A stretch of 64,000 nt of DNA from Ecytonucleospora hepatopenaei. Lineage: Eukaryota > Microsporidia > Enterocytozoonidae. This document shows positions 9,844-20,380 of this stretch, in pieces. The notes beneath the pieces were generated by a model. That model saw only the letters and a program-made list of their open reading frames with translations, did not search any database and had not been told where the DNA came from. Each line of letters begins with the position of its first letter. The stretch's first letter is position 1. Location: contig JAPMUG010000008.1 of NCBI GenBank assembly GCA_026692725.1, positions 1-64,000 of the forward strand, in the 5' to 3' direction. Position numbers and translations under genes: made by a program.

Positions 9844-10854
9844 ATGTTTATTTTTACAATAAAATTTGAAGTAAAACGTGTTTCAAAATGTTTTATAATA
9901 TTCTGTGTAAATAACACTAAAATGTTTATATACAGTCCAATAAGTTTTATACTGGCAAAAGAAAAACCAGCAAGTCCATACGAAATAAAAACAGAAGCAT
10001 TGCAAGGGGAGTTGATACAGAACACTGGATTTGTTAAAAACCCTAACAAAAAAGTGCATGGACCTGTCATGGGTGATATGTCTGTAATTTCCATGAACCT
10101 TTTTACAGCTAATTTTATGGATGATAATTTAAACCAACTGACTGAAGAAACCATCCACGTTGCAGACCAACACAATCCATCATTTATAACACTGCAGGCT
10201 GTTGAACGGGAACATTTTGCGCTGCTTAAGAAAGCACTTGCGCCCCATTATGAAGCAATAGGTGAGAAATACGTCAATTACGATCTTAGAAGAAGGAGAG
10301 ACGAATTAAGGCCTATTTTTTATGATGCCACACATTTTGAACTGATAAAAAGTGGACAATTTACGCCTGTTTATAGACCACACCACTCATACGGAACATT
10401 TGGTGTTTTTAGGCAAAAAGGAATGCCACAGCGTATGTTTACAGTGGTAAATATTGATTTGTATAGCGCAGATGCAGAATACATTCAAGAACAGCTTTAC
10501 ACCATAATCAGACATATTGAGGATGGCCCATTTAGTGCGTATCCTGTTATTTTGGGTGGAATGATAAATGACCAAACTTCTGCTGTTAAAAAGCTTATCA
10601 AAACTACCTATAAAAACACACTAACAGCAGATTTAAACAACGAGAATTTACCAAAAACCACTTTCCATTACAGTGGAAGATTGGATGATAATTATCAGCG
10701 CGACTTTATTTTACTCAAAGATGAGCATAAAAACATGAGGGTCAATTATGCAAGGATTTTGTCAAAATTTGAAAGTGTCCGTTTATTGCACTATCCTGTT
10801 TACACAATCTTTTCATTTAACAACAAAGAAGATGAAAAAAGCAAAAAGATATAA
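9844..10854 (+). CDS. Endonuclease/exonuclease/phosphatase-fold protein with altered active site
   Basis: The fold of the EEP superfamily (CCR4, DNase I, APE1) is visible in order: DMSVISMNLFTANF (start of the first strand and the Asn position), PSFITLQAVE (117-121, family LQEVE), RPIFYDATHFELIKSGQF, MFTVVNIDLYS, and PVILGGMIND (238-243, family GGDFN). Several catalytic positions differ: Glu of LQE is Ala, Asp of GDFN is Met-Ile-Asn, and no terminal SDH is seen. The protein may therefore be a non-catalytic relative. The first ATG (9844) gives 336 residues with a hydrophobic leader; a second ATG at 9922 is an alternative start, since neither has a clear initiator. Confidence 0.7.
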   Translation: MFIFTIKFEVKRVSKCFIIFCVNNTKMFIYSPISFILAKEKPASPYEIKTEALQGELIQNTGFVKNPNKKVHGPVMGDMSVISMNLFTANFMDDNLNQLTEETIHVADQHNPSFITLQAVEREHFALLKKALAPHYEAIGEKYVNYDLRRRRDELRPIFYDATHFELIKSGQFTPVYRPHHSYGTFGVFRQKGMPQRMFTVVNIDLYSADAEYIQEQLYTIIRHIEDGPFSAYPVILGGMINDQTSAVKKLIKTTYKNTLTADLNNENLPKTTFHYSGRLDDNYQRDFILLKDEHKNMRVNYARILSKFESVRLLHYPVYTIFSFNNKEDEKSKKI

Positions 10855-11050
10855 AAACAATAATTAAATTTTATAAAGCATCTACTAGTAATGTTTATAA
10901 TATATTAAAGCTTATAACTTATTTTGATTTAAAATATTGTTCTTTTTATATCGTTCTGGGTTAATTCAATAAAATAAAAACTAATTAAAGTAAGTTTATT
11001 TACTATTATTTATTGTCATTTTACTTAAGAAAAACATTAAAAATAATTTT

Positions 11051-11066
11051 TAAAAATTTTGCCCTC
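11051..11066 (+). promoter_or_regulatory. AAATTTT-GCCCTC initiator of the L24e gene
   Basis: TAAAAATTTTGCCCTC abuts the ATG at 11067. An AAATTT-like element followed by a C-rich stretch directly before the start is the known signature of ribosomal protein genes in Encephalitozoon. It decides in favour of the start at 11067 over an upstream TTG. Confidence 0.75.
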
Positions 11067-11426
11067 ATGTATCAAGGTCAAAGTATTTTCAGTGGCTTAA
11101 ATGTTCCTAGGGGAAGTGGATTGCACACAGTTTTAAATGATGGAAGAGTTCAGTATACTGCAAATAGAAAAGAAAGAAATTTTTTAAATGCAAAAGTATC
11201 CGCAAGAAATGTAAAATGGACAGAATCAAGCAGGGCCTTTTTCAAGAAAAATAATAAAACAGCAAAGGTTGAACAGGAAATATTTACAATTACTAAAAAA
11301 GTGAGAGGATTTGCAATGTTACCAGGGACACTTATGAATCAGAAAGTTGCAACAGCACCAAAGACCAGTGCAAAGGTACAGCAAGGTGGTGAAAAAGTTG
11401 GTAAGAACAGTAATATGAGAAAATAA
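11067..11426 (+). CDS. RPL24: 60S ribosomal protein L24 (eL24)
   Basis: The 119-residue basic protein shows the eL24 pattern: SIFSGLNVPRGSG (family SFSGxKIYPGxG), a conserved DGRVQY stretch, FLNAKVSARNVKWT (family NAKxxxxxxxNPRxIxWT) and RAFFKKNN (family LYRRKHKK). It binds 28S rRNA on the large subunit near the inter-subunit face. The tail is Ala/Lys-rich and shorter than in animals. There are no cysteines in the N-terminal zinc-ribbon region, as also in yeast L24. Start choice is set by the adjacent GCCCTC initiator; the frame is open further upstream only from a TTG. Confidence 0.85.
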   Translation: MYQGQSIFSGLNVPRGSGLHTVLNDGRVQYTANRKERNFLNAKVSARNVKWTESSRAFFKKNNKTAKVEQEIFTITKKVRGFAMLPGTLMNQKVATAPKTSAKVQQGGEKVGKNSNMRK

Positions 11427-11838
11427 AGGTTTTTTAAAAATATTTGTTGGTTTTTTATTTAATGGTCATTTAGGTTTATATGTTTTATAAATATGTTATA
11501 ATTTTTTATCGACTCAAAGATAAATTTAATCTTTATGTTGTTAAATGCATTATAGAACATATTAAAATGAAACACAATGTTTTATGCCACAAAATTAGTG
11601 ATTTTTTAGTTTAAAAATAAATATACAGTGGGATCAAAAAATTTTTCAATTTGCATAGATTAAAATAGAACCTAATAATAAACGACAAAATTTATCTTTT
11701 TTTAATGTGAAAAAAATTGGAGCTACAAAATGTTTATGTAACAACGTGAACTGTTACATGTTATTTGTTTATTTTGATCCATTTGTTATTTGTTTTGTTT
11801 TTTAAGTATAAATAAAATTGGGTGGATATTTCTTGACT
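11427..11838. other. Spacer at the entrance of the repeat island
   Basis: There is no open frame of note. The sequence is AT-rich and becomes less gene-like from here to about 25.5 kb. Confidence 0.5.
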
Positions 11839-12041
11839 CATAAAAAATTCTCAAAACCCATAAAAAATTTTGTTTACCCATAAAGTCTGTCCGCCACCCC
11901 TTAAATTAATCTCTAAACCCATAAATTATGTATCTCGACCCATAAATTAGAAGCTTTATTTTCAATTAACCAAGGTAAATATTTGGTTTAAATGATTTAA
12001 TGGTTTAGAGGTTTTTTTATGGGTTTTGAGAATTTTTTATG
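11839..12041. mobile_element. Short inverted-repeat element (MITE-like, 203 bp)
   Basis: A 29-bp perfect inverted repeat bounds the element: left arm 11839-11867, right arm 12013-12041, with a core CATAAAAAATTCTCAAAACC. Inside, the octamer CCCATAAA and variants recur at about 11858, 11877, 11918 and 11939. No coding capacity is present. Perfect terminal inverted repeats around a non-coding core of about 200 bp are typical of non-autonomous DNA transposons. I could not find a target-site duplication, so the exact limits and the parent family remain open. Confidence 0.6.
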
Positions 12042-12287
12042 GGTGTAGCTGTATTTATCCAATAAAATTAGGCCATCTTACCCATCCAAAAACATAACAG
12101 ATATAATAAAGACCACAATGAAAGGTAATTCTTATTTTATAATAACAATCGCCTGAGTTCTGGTAGTTATTAATTAAATAACAAAAAATTTTCAACAAAT
12201 TTAGTTTAATATCTTATATTTTTACCATTTGCCTGCAAAAAAGCAATCTTTCTTGTCAGTTATACTGTGATATAATATCTTGAGGCT

Positions 12288-12327
12288 CAAGTGCAAAATT
12301 TTTCCCCAGGGGGAAATTTTGCACTTG
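12288..12327. repeat. Hairpin-forming palindrome, likely left end of a Merlin element
   Basis: Arms CAAGTGCAAAATTT...CCCC (12288-12307) and its near-perfect complement (12309-12327) are separated by one base. The left arm also matches, inverted, a stretch at 16460-16477 (GGGAGAAATTTTTGCACC), so the palindrome probably marks the left terminal inverted repeat of the outer Merlin copy. Confidence 0.6.
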
Positions 12328-12362
12328 ATAACCTTAATAAATAAGTTTTAATTTTAACCCTT

Positions 12363-12590
12363 ATGTTTTCTTATTATAATGAAATTTTAGAACCAGTCTT
12401 TACAGGTTCACACATTTCTGTCGTGGAGTTCTTTAGAAATAAAGGAATGTTGAAGCGTGATTTAAACTGTCCATGTTGTAAGATACACATGAAAACGGTT
12501 GAATATAGCAGAAATTGTGACAAGATGGCGTTTAAATGCATAAACAGTGCATATAGTGGTTATAAAAAATATCACTCTGTTCTTATCTAG
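12363..12590 (+). pseudogene. N-terminal fragment of Merlin A transposase
   Basis: A 75-codon frame begins after TTTTAACCCTT, the local initiator. It encodes a zinc ribbon (NCPCCKIHM ... FKCINSAYSGY) of the kind found at the N-terminus of IS1595/Merlin transposases, then stops. The matching catalytic core lies beyond the hAT insertion at 15.8-16.4 kb. One of the usual ribbon cysteines appears replaced by Ser/Ala. Confidence 0.6.
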
Positions 12591-13935
12591 TCACCTTTAC
12601 AAGATTTTAATATATCATTATTAGGGGGCAAACATAAACAAAAAAAGTATTTTGTTGTATAGAATATAAAAATATAAAATAAATTTACACGTTTTGTTAA
12701 AATTTTATAATAAATTATTATTTTTTAAAATTAAAGTTTCTCCTTTTATAAACATATTTTTTAAAAATTCAAGTAAAAATACATTGAAAATGAAACTTTA
12801 TAAAAAGAAAATAGAAAACAGATTAAAAAAATAATTAAAGATTATAGAGAAATTTTCGTTATATAAGAAAATTTTAATGTTTTTTGTTTAGAATGCAAAG
12901 ATGCCATTAATTGTAAATCGAGAAATAAGATTATACAACATCTAAAAACAAAAACACACACTAAAAATTCTTTTAACAATATGTGCATAACAAAAGAAGA
13001 TTTATTTTCTAAAGATCAAAAAAATAATAAAAAATCAATAGCACAAATCTTGTGTAAAGGTATGTTAAGGTCAGACATTCCTTTACTTAAGTTAAAAAAC
13101 AATGATTTTAATAAAATGTTAGTAGAATTAACTGGTGATTGTGTTAGCGAGACATTTGTCCGCGCACAAATTTTACCATTATACGAAAAGGAACAAATTA
13201 AATTGATAAATTTAATAAAAAATGAATCTTTTTATTTAATTTTTGATGAAAGTTCTATTAAAACATACAAATTTTGGAATGTTTTGATAGGACTCGTCAA
13301 AAATCCAGGCAAAGAATACTTGTTGGGGAGTTTTCCCACCACAAAAAATTCTGATAGTATAATGGTAAAAGAAGTTTCAGATAATTTAATTATTAAATAT
13401 AAATTATATTATCAAAATTTGTATCTTTTGATCAGTGATGCGGTCAGATACAATATTGCGTTTTATAAAGATTTGGCTTAAAAAATATCCACACGTAATG
13501 CATTTCACATTTATAAGTCACCTTTTACACAATTGTGTGACTTATATATTGAAAAAATTTTATGATGTTGATGAATTGATCAAAAAAATTAATATTCTTT
13601 TAGGCGACAACAAAAGTTTAAGTCTTGCTTTTAAGAACTTGGGACTATTTCAAAAACCCTGTGAGACACGTTGAGGGAAAAGTATTGATTTTTTTAAAAA
13701 ACATTTTAATCAAATACAAAAAGTTTTAAGTGATTTTTAAAATGATAAGTCAGAAACATACAAAAATTGCATGATTTTAATTAATAAAAAAACCGTTTTT
13801 GGTGATATTGCATATATTGTACGAAATTACGGTTTTTTTAGCAAAATCATAATTTATACAGAAAAACATGATTTTAGTATTCTACAAAGTATAGAATTAA
13901 TTTAAAAAATAAGGTTTAATAATGACGGTTAAAGT

Positions 13936-14928
13936 AGTACAATAGTGGGTTAAAAATCAGGGTTCTGAAATTTTTATTTTTTTACTCCAATTTTAATGTT
14001 TTCAAAATTAGAAATTTTTATAAAAGAAATTAAAGCGATTAAGTCAGGGTTTTCATTTAAAAAATGCTATAGGTGTTTTAGTTCAACACGTTTTGAATCA
14101 AAAACGTCCTATTTAGTTATATGTACTAATAAACTATGTAAGCTCAAACAAAGTGTATTTTTAAAAAAAGCCCTCTAGAAAACTTCAAAAAAAGCAAAAT
14201 CAAGCTTTTAGAATTGTTTGAGATGCTTTTTAATTACGAAAAATTAAGTTTTATTCATACTAAATTACTTATAACCAAAAAAAGTTTATCTAAATTTACT
14301 GATAAATTAAAAAAGTATATTAAAAAACTTTTTTTAAATTTACAGATAAGATTGGTTGTCCAAATATCATCGTAGAAATCGATTAAAGTAAATTTGGTAA
14401 AAGAAAGTACCACAGAGGGCATAATGTTGAGAGGGTTTGGGTACTTGGCCTAGTAGAAAGGTCGTCAGATCGAAGAATTGTTTTTGATCCTGTTAAAAAC
14501 AGGAATAAAGAAACTCTTACTAATATTATTCGTGATCACGTACATCCTGGATCAATAATTTATACTGATTGTTGGAAAGGATACAGTGATTTAAAAAAAT
14601 ACTTTATTCACGAAACTGTAAACCATTCAAAAAGCTTTGTAAACCCATTAAATGGTGTTCATACGAATACTATTGAGGGGTATTGGTCAATTTTGAAAAA
14701 AATATTAGTTTTAGATGGAGAACAGAGGAGAAAATATGGTTGCCTTTAGCTATATTTATGAGTAAAAGAAATGGTTGTTTAAACGAATTTATTGCAAACT
14801 TTATTAATTAATAAATAACTAGTTATTATATATATTTAAAATAAATATTTTTAGTTTTTCTTTTTTTCAAAAATTGAGGTAAAAAAATAAAAATTTCACG
14901 ACACCGATTTTTAACCCACTATTGTACT
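13936..14928 (+). mobile_element. Merlin/IS1016-like element B, inserted in the hAT element
   Basis: A 23-bp perfect terminal inverted repeat (core AGTACAATAGTGGGTTAAAA) is at 13936-13958 and 14906-14928; less perfect similarity continues inward for about 30 bp on both sides. The 993-bp element carries one decayed transposase. I found no convincing 8-9 bp target duplication next to these ends. Confidence 0.85.
13996..14811 (+). pseudogene. Merlin B transposase (IS1595/ISXO2-like DDE), inactivated
   Basis: An N-terminal zinc ribbon (KCYRCFSSTRF ... VICTNKLCKLKQS) runs to 14178, where a frameshift occurs. The catalytic core follows in another frame: NIIVEID, then an in-frame TAA immediately after the first catalytic Asp, SKFGKRKYHRGH, HVHPGSIIYTDCWKGY (second Asp), and VNHSKSFVNPLNGVHTNTIEGYW (catalytic Glu). 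The end reads IWLPLAIFMSKRNGC...NFIN and stops at 14811. At least two disabling changes are present, so the copy is non-functional. Confidence 0.85.
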
Positions 14929-15468
14929 CTACCTGCTTCAATGATGACAAAATTAATTTAATGTCATATTTAAGAAAAAGGATATCTGACCATTTTTTAA
15001 AAGATTATATTTTTGTCGTGACTATACGGTAAATGATTAAATTTATTATAAAAATTCAATAAAGATAAAAATTGTTTTGAATCCTTAACCATTTTGAGAT
15101 AAGGGGAATTTATTCAAATTTATATATTTAAAATAACCAATAAATTCGTCTTGAATCAAATGTCAATAACTATTGGATGTTATTTTATAACATATTTTTA
15201 ATAAGAATTTAATCAATCAAAACAAAAATAATGTTTTTTCACTACCTGCAACTGGAGCAGCAGTAGAAAGGTCTTTTAGTATGCTCAAAGACATGCTTAG
15301 GGATAATAAAAATTTTAAAAATGAAAATATTGATAATTTTTTCTTTATTAAATATAATAAATTTTGAAACAAAATTTTTAAAACAATTGTTTTTTATGAA
15401 AAAAATAAAATTCCCTATTTAACATTGATAAATAAGAACAAATATTTTTTATTGTCTTCTAAAAAATT

Positions 15469-15555
15469 AATTTTTACCCACAAAAAAAGTGACTATAGAT
15501 AGCCACTTTTTTTGTATAGTCTCTATAAAAAAAGCATATATTATGGGTAAAAATT
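15469..15555. repeat. Nested hairpins near the right end of the hAT element
   Basis: Outer arms AATTTTTACCCA (15469-15480) and TGGGTAAAAATT (15544-15555) enclose an inner hairpin with arms CAAAAAAAGTG and CACTTTTTTTG at about 15481-15513. Subterminal palindromes are common in hAT elements; a separate tiny insertion is also possible. Confidence 0.55.
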
Positions 15556-15782
15556 TTTTTGTGTTCTGTTTTATATTAGTTTATTTATTATTTTTTTGAA
15601 AAATAAATACAATGTAAACAAATAAAATAATTATCATCATAAATTTATTGACTTTAAAATTTGAGATTAATGCTTAAATTAGTATTTAAAATAAAAAAAT
15701 GTTAAAAACATAGCTTTTTAAGAAATCAAAACTTGTTTTTGATTTGTTTATTTTTTTAATTTGCGCCCTAATCATTATATGA

Positions 15783-16418
15783 TATGTTAAAGGTTGTGTA
15801 GAAAAGGCTTGTAAATTATACGCAAGTTTAGATAAAAGATGAAGTTCATGTTCATCAAGATTAATTATTAAATTAATTGATTTTTATGACTGCATGTACC
15901 AATTATTTTGGTAAAAATCCAGTTTCTCTCAGTGGGGAACATGCAATTGTTGAAACTGATGAAAATCTCTTTCGACACAAGCAAAAGTAACACCGAGGAA
16001 GACAAACAATTCAATAGATGTGGGTTTTTGAAATGATTGACATTTAGTCTAATTCACACAAAACCTCTTTGCATTTGGTCTAGGTAAGGTCTGCAGGTAC
16101 CTTGCTTCCAAAAGTTAAGATGTTAAAAGGAAGGATACGGTTATACATTAAGATGCATGGAAATCGTTTAATGGTATCAGTAGAAACTTAAGATTTACAC
16201 ACAAAAATGTAAATCACAGTAAGAATTTTGTTAACCCTAATACTGGTGTTTATACTCAAAATATTTAGTGTCGTTGGAACAGTTGCAAATATTATATTGA
16301 GCAACAGAAAGGAATTGTGGGAAAGAAACTAGAGAAGTTTCTCTATGAAAAAATGTGGAAACAAAATATTGCTAAAGAAGAAGGTTTTATATATTATTTT
16401 AATAATTTTAAAATTTAA
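15783..16418 (+). pseudogene. Merlin A transposase, catalytic core and C-terminus (fragment)
   Basis: The frame is broken by several stops, but the IS1595/Merlin pattern is recognisable. AIVETDEN carries the first catalytic Asp, a degraded HRGR...WVFEMI stretch follows, then DAWKSFN (second Asp region), VNHSKNFVNPNTGVYTQNI (catalytic Glu position lost to a stop), and the terminal helix KKLEKFLYEKMW. It ends at 16418. It belongs to a different Merlin subfamily from copies B, C and D. Confidence 0.65.
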
Positions 16419-16477
16419 ATAAAATTAACTGGCCATTCTTTTTATAAATTATTTTAAAAGGGAGAAATTTTTGCACC

Positions 16478-17282
16478 AAATTCAAAGTTTTTATGATTTT
16501 GAACTGATTAAATAAACTAAACTTATTTTAAAAAAATTAGTTTAAATTTGCAAAAAAAAATACCCATTGTTGTTTGACGATACCTCATCAATATTATTCA
16601 CTCGAAAATTATTCTTTCGAGTAATAGTCATAATATTTTTTATATCATAACAATTTATAATTTTATAAATCATATCATTCAAATGTCAATTACTAATTCT
16701 AATGATTCCAATACCCATTAAATAGTTTTTAAGCACATAAATCTTTAACAATGCTTTAGAAAAAGCAATTAAAAAAAATATGGGTTTTTATTTAAAAATT
16801 ATATTAAAAAATTTTTGGTACTGTAAAAATATACAATGAATGTTAACAAATAAGAACTAACAATAAAAATTTTGCAGCAAAAATGCTTTTTTTATTTTGT
16901 AATTTAATTTTATTTTACGGACTTTTTTGAAACTTATTGTATATTTTATAAAAAAGTTTTTTGTTGCAATTTTACTTAGTAAGTAATCTTTTACATTTTA
17001 ATTTAAAATTGGTATAATTTGTCAAAAATGCATTTAAAAAAACTTATAAATACTTTTTATAATTTTTAAAAAATGCATAAAATTATTTATTATTATTTGT
17101 TTTTGCCACAAATTCTAAAACCCTATTGTCTGTCTCACCTATATTTTTATTGTCAAAGATTCCTGAATTTTTACTTTTACAGTATCATTCTTTTAACAGT
17201 ATATAAACAAAACCCTGTGAAAATTAAAAAAAGCACTATGCGACTAAGATAACTCTATTTACAAATTACAAAAACAATTTAT
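16478..17282. other. Non-coding spacer in the repeat island
   Basis: No gene was found. A small perfect hairpin (ACTCGAAA / TTTCGAGT, 16600-16622) stands out. The stretch at about 17090-17240 resembles 24630-24740 in the same orientation, so this spacer contains further repeat debris. Confidence 0.5.
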
Positions 17283-17674
17283 GGCTTTCATCTCGTCTTA
17301 AAAGAATCATACACAAACTCACACTATTCTATAAAATGCAATAATGCCGAAGTGCTTCGGTCAAAAATTATTTATAAAGATTTTAAAAAATAAAAATAAA
17401 GTGTTTTTTGACATATAACTAAGCCATTATTTAAAAAAATAATTTTTTTAAAAAAATCTAAACAAATTTTTTAATGCAATAAATTTTAAAAAAAGCAAGA
17501 TGATTATTGACTTAGTTTTAAAGTAAAAAACAACCTGTTGTTTGAATTTTAAATAAAATTTTTTTACAACTAAAAATTAAATATTTCACCGCACACTATA
17601 CATTTTTCCTCACCTGCTTTGTCTTTTAATCAGCCGTGCTTGTATATGAGCCCTTGCCCTACCCTACCAAAACC
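17283..17674. repeat. Left arm of the long inverted repeat
   Basis: This 392-bp arm is the reverse complement, with scattered substitutions and small indels, of 20664-21058. It holds a CCGAAGTGCTTCGG hairpin near 17347 and the start of the coding fragment described at 17585. Confidence 0.8.
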
Positions 17675-17768
17675 TGAACAGCTTTGCCTCCCGTCTCCTT
17701 GAACTCTTCTGGGGGCCTTGGCTTTGGTCTTTGGAACTCCATCCAGTGTTTCTATACTTGGGGTTTGT
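17585..17768 (-). pseudogene. Fragment of unknown repeat-encoded protein, copy 1
   Basis: Read on the minus strand, parts align with copies at 19339, 20664 and 24085. RPKPRPPEEFKE and then, after frame changes, IYKHG...KCIVCGEIFN correspond to RPKPMPPEESER, IKHGWLKKT and KKCPACGEIFNY in the other copies. A C-terminal CxxCG pair is the only motif. Frame breaks show decay; the family is not recognised. Confidence 0.45.
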
Positions 17769-19338
17769 CAAACCTGAACCAACCGGGTTCCTATTTAATA
17801 AAATAAATATTGAAATTTATTAAAAACTTTATATATTTTTTTCAAAAATGTTGCAATAATGTACAACCTATATCCTTAAAAAATACTTATTTTAAAATAC
17901 TTAACTAAAGATAAATCAACAAAATATTTACATTAATATAAACTTTTTAAGTTATTTAAAAAGTTTAGATAATAAAATATGTTTCAAATAGATTAAATAT
18001 TTTGGTTTAAATGTTAAAAATATACCACAAAATTATTAAAAAATCTTTTTATAAGTTTTAAAAAATTTACAAATAGTTTTATATTGACTTTAAAAATTTA
18101 TAATTAACAAAAAATTTTTTGAAGTAGTAAATTTTAAATGTATAAGAAAACTCATGTAAAAAAGTATTGTTTTTACAACCTTAAAATTTAAAAACTACAA
18201 AAAAATTATTAAAAAAAAAAGAAAAATTTTTTTGTTTAAATTATTAAAAACAACACACAAAATTTTAAAATCATTTTACAATTTATTTACTTTTAAGAAA
18301 TTTGTTTATTTATCTTTTAAAAATTAAAAACTTTTTTCTAAATTACCATTTTACAATATGATATTTTCAAAGCGTTTGCTACAAATGATTTAAGTTAAAT
18401 TTCAAAAATTTTTGTACATAATCTTAACACAAAACCTTACAAACAAAAAATTTATATTCATTTGTTTTTTAAATTTTGTTTTTATACAGTCAGTAATTAT
18501 TTGTTTTGATTCTTAAAAATATTTTTTCAGTCTAAAAATATAGTAAATAAACCTGATAAATGAAAATAGTAAAAAAATACATGCAAACCATTTAAACATA
18601 AAAAAAGCAATCTACAAAAGCAAAAAAAATTTATTTTACCAGGCAAAACAAAAAATCAATATAGCTCTTAGTTCTTTTTCAAAAAATTTTAAGACTATGT
18701 AATACAAAAAAATTTAAAGACATAAAGTAAATGTTTGCATTTAGAGAAAAACAAATAAAACTTGCAATATTTTTTAAAAAATAATTACATCAAAAAAATT
18801 AGCAACAAACTATTTTTTTGGTTTATATATGCCTGTGTCAAAAAACAAGCAATTTTGTAAATTTGAAATAAATAAACAATAAAAAATGAAGAAAGATCGT
18901 TAAAAAACTATGTTGTTAAGATACTTTTTAAATGATATAAAAGTTTAAATTTTCACTTTACAAAAAAACGTTTTTAAGCAGCTTTATTACTTAAAATTAG
19001 ATTTAAAAGTTTTACTAACAAATTTTTGCTTTAGTTTATTTTATGTAAATTGTTGTTTTATTTGTTTATAATGATTTTAAAACAAAATTTTTATAAACAA
19101 AAAGATTTAATAACAAATATTTACAAAAATTTTTAAAAAAGTTTTATTTTAATTTAAAAAAATTTATTGTATAAAAAATTTAAACATTAAGTTTAATTTA
19201 AACTTGAATTACCATACACAATTCAATTTAATATTCCTTTAAAAAATGCAAAAAAAATTTTAAAAATTTGTAAAATTGTGTAAGAATTAGTATTTTTTAA
19301 CTAAAAAGTTATTTATTTACTTTTAAAAATTTTGTTTT

Positions 19339-19491
19339 TTACTGTACACTGGACACCTTTTCTCTATCTGTTTTTTTTAACCAGCCGTGTTTTATATGCG
19401 CTTTGACATATTTTAAAAGAATCTGACCTGCATAACCTTTATCTCTTTCGGACTCTTCTGGCGGCATTGGTTTTGGTCTTATTGGTGTTTG
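19339..19491 (-). pseudogene. Fragment of unknown repeat-encoded protein, copy 2 (best frame)
   Basis: This copy has the longest uninterrupted frame of the family, about 50 codons: RPKPMPPEESERDKGYAG, then QILLKYVKAHIKHGWLKKT, ending in a stop where the other copies continue to CPACGEIF. It lies inside the loop of the inverted repeat, in the same orientation as copy 1. Confidence 0.45.
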
Positions 19492-20280
19492 CTAAAAAGT
19501 TTTTTTAATACAAACATCTTAGCAAGTAACAAAAAATGATGTTTGTAACATTAAAAGATTTTTTTACTTCTTCAATTAATAAAACTTAAAACAATTTAGT
19601 ATTAAAAACAAATAAGAAAAAAAGTGTTTGCATAAAAATGTTTTTGTTTTAGAAAAAAAGTGGTTTTGTTTAAAATTAAATTAAATATTTAAAAATATTT
19701 ACTAAAATTTAATTTTCTACGTAAAAGCAAAAAAATTGAAAAATTAATTATAAATTTTTTACTTTTTATTTAACTAGAATAAAAAATTTTTTTGAGTACG
19801 GGAAAACAAGTTTTATAATACGAAAAAAATTTTAAAATTTTTATATTACAAATCTTTATAGAATAAACGCTTTTGACTTTTTTGTTTAAAAAAATTTAAA
19901 ATCGCTTGTTTTTTAAATTATATAAAAGTAAATTTATTATTAAAAACAAGTTTTTTACTTTTTTTTAATAAAAAAGTGTGCATGTTTACAAACCTACGCA
20001 TTACTTTGACTTTAATAAATCAGCTTTACTACAATTTTTTTGATTTTTTAAAAAATAAATGATAAAATTTTAAAAACACACAAATTAAACATTTGATATG
20101 ACCATGTAAAATAACATTTTTCAAAATTTGCCGCTATAAAATTTTATATTTTGATTTAAGCTATAGTAAAAAAAATCTTTTTTGCACTAACAAAAAATTT
20201 TTTAATTTTTTTAAAATTGTTAAAAAACAAAAACTTTTTAAAATTGTGTTTTATTTTAAAATGTATATAAAAAATTTTTT

Positions 20281-20380
20281 AAAATTATTTTATATCATTA
20301 AGAGCAGGTAAAATATTTTTTAAAATTATTTTATATCATTAAGAGCAGGTAAAATATTTTTTTAAAAATTTTATATCATT
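20281..20380. repeat. 41-bp tandem repeat
   Basis: Two exact 41-bp units (20281-20321 and 20322-20362) containing ATCATTAAGAGCAGGTAAAA, plus a partial third. No coding role is apparent. Confidence 0.85.

Larger units (their letters stand above)
12790..15367 (+). pseudogene. hAT-family transposase, frameshifted and interrupted
   Basis: Pieces of one transposase follow in order. A BED-type zinc finger at about 12870-12960 reads VFCLECKDAINC...HLKTKTH. A catalytic-core stretch at 12981-13481 contains FYLIFDESSIKT. After a frameshift near 13435 comes the HFTFISHLLHNC segment (to 13674), then GLFQKPCETR and a stop where hAT proteins usually have VTRWGTW. The Merlin B element interrupts at 13936-14928. 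The C-terminal dimerisation region follows at about 15236-15367 (LPATGAAVERSFSMLKDMLR). Multiple frameshifts and stops show that it is inactive. Confidence 0.85.
12622..15770 (+). mobile_element. hAT transposon with 8-bp target-site duplication
   Basis: Terminal inverted repeats TAGGGGGCAAA (12622-12632) and TTTGCGCCCTA (15760-15770) match at 10 of 11 positions. They are flanked by identical 8-bp direct repeats ATCATTAT at 12614-12621 and 15771-15778. An 8-bp duplication and T/CAGGG...CAAA ends are hallmarks of the hAT superfamily. The element is 3149 bp, of which 993 bp is a later Merlin insertion, so its original size was about 2.15 kb. It sits inside Merlin A. The intact target duplication suggests a fairly recent insertion compared with the coding decay. 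Confidence 0.85.
12289..16477 (+). mobile_element. Merlin/IS1016-like element A, split by a hAT insertion
   Basis: Two halves of one decayed Merlin transposase flank the hAT element: a zinc-ribbon N-terminus at 12363-12590 and a DDE core and C-terminus at 15783-16418. Imperfect terminal inverted repeats are seen at 12289-12306 and 16460-16477. Removing the hAT element and one copy of its target duplication rejoins the halves at about 12621/15779. Original length would have been about 1.0 kb, as in the other Merlin copies here. Confidence 0.6.

Noticed and set aside
11067..11180. Loss of zinc-ribbon cysteines in L24e as something new
   Set aside because: Yeast L24 also lacks these cysteines, so it is a normal eukaryotic variant.
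13936..14928. Target-site duplication around Merlin B
   Set aside because: The 8-9 bp directly outside the 23-bp ends (...GTTAAAGT and CTACCTGC...) do not match, so none is claimed.
16600..16622. Hairpin ACTCGAAA/TTTCGAGT as a possible structured RNA
   Set aside because: A single 8-bp palindrome in repeat debris with no conserved partner is not enough to call an RNA gene.
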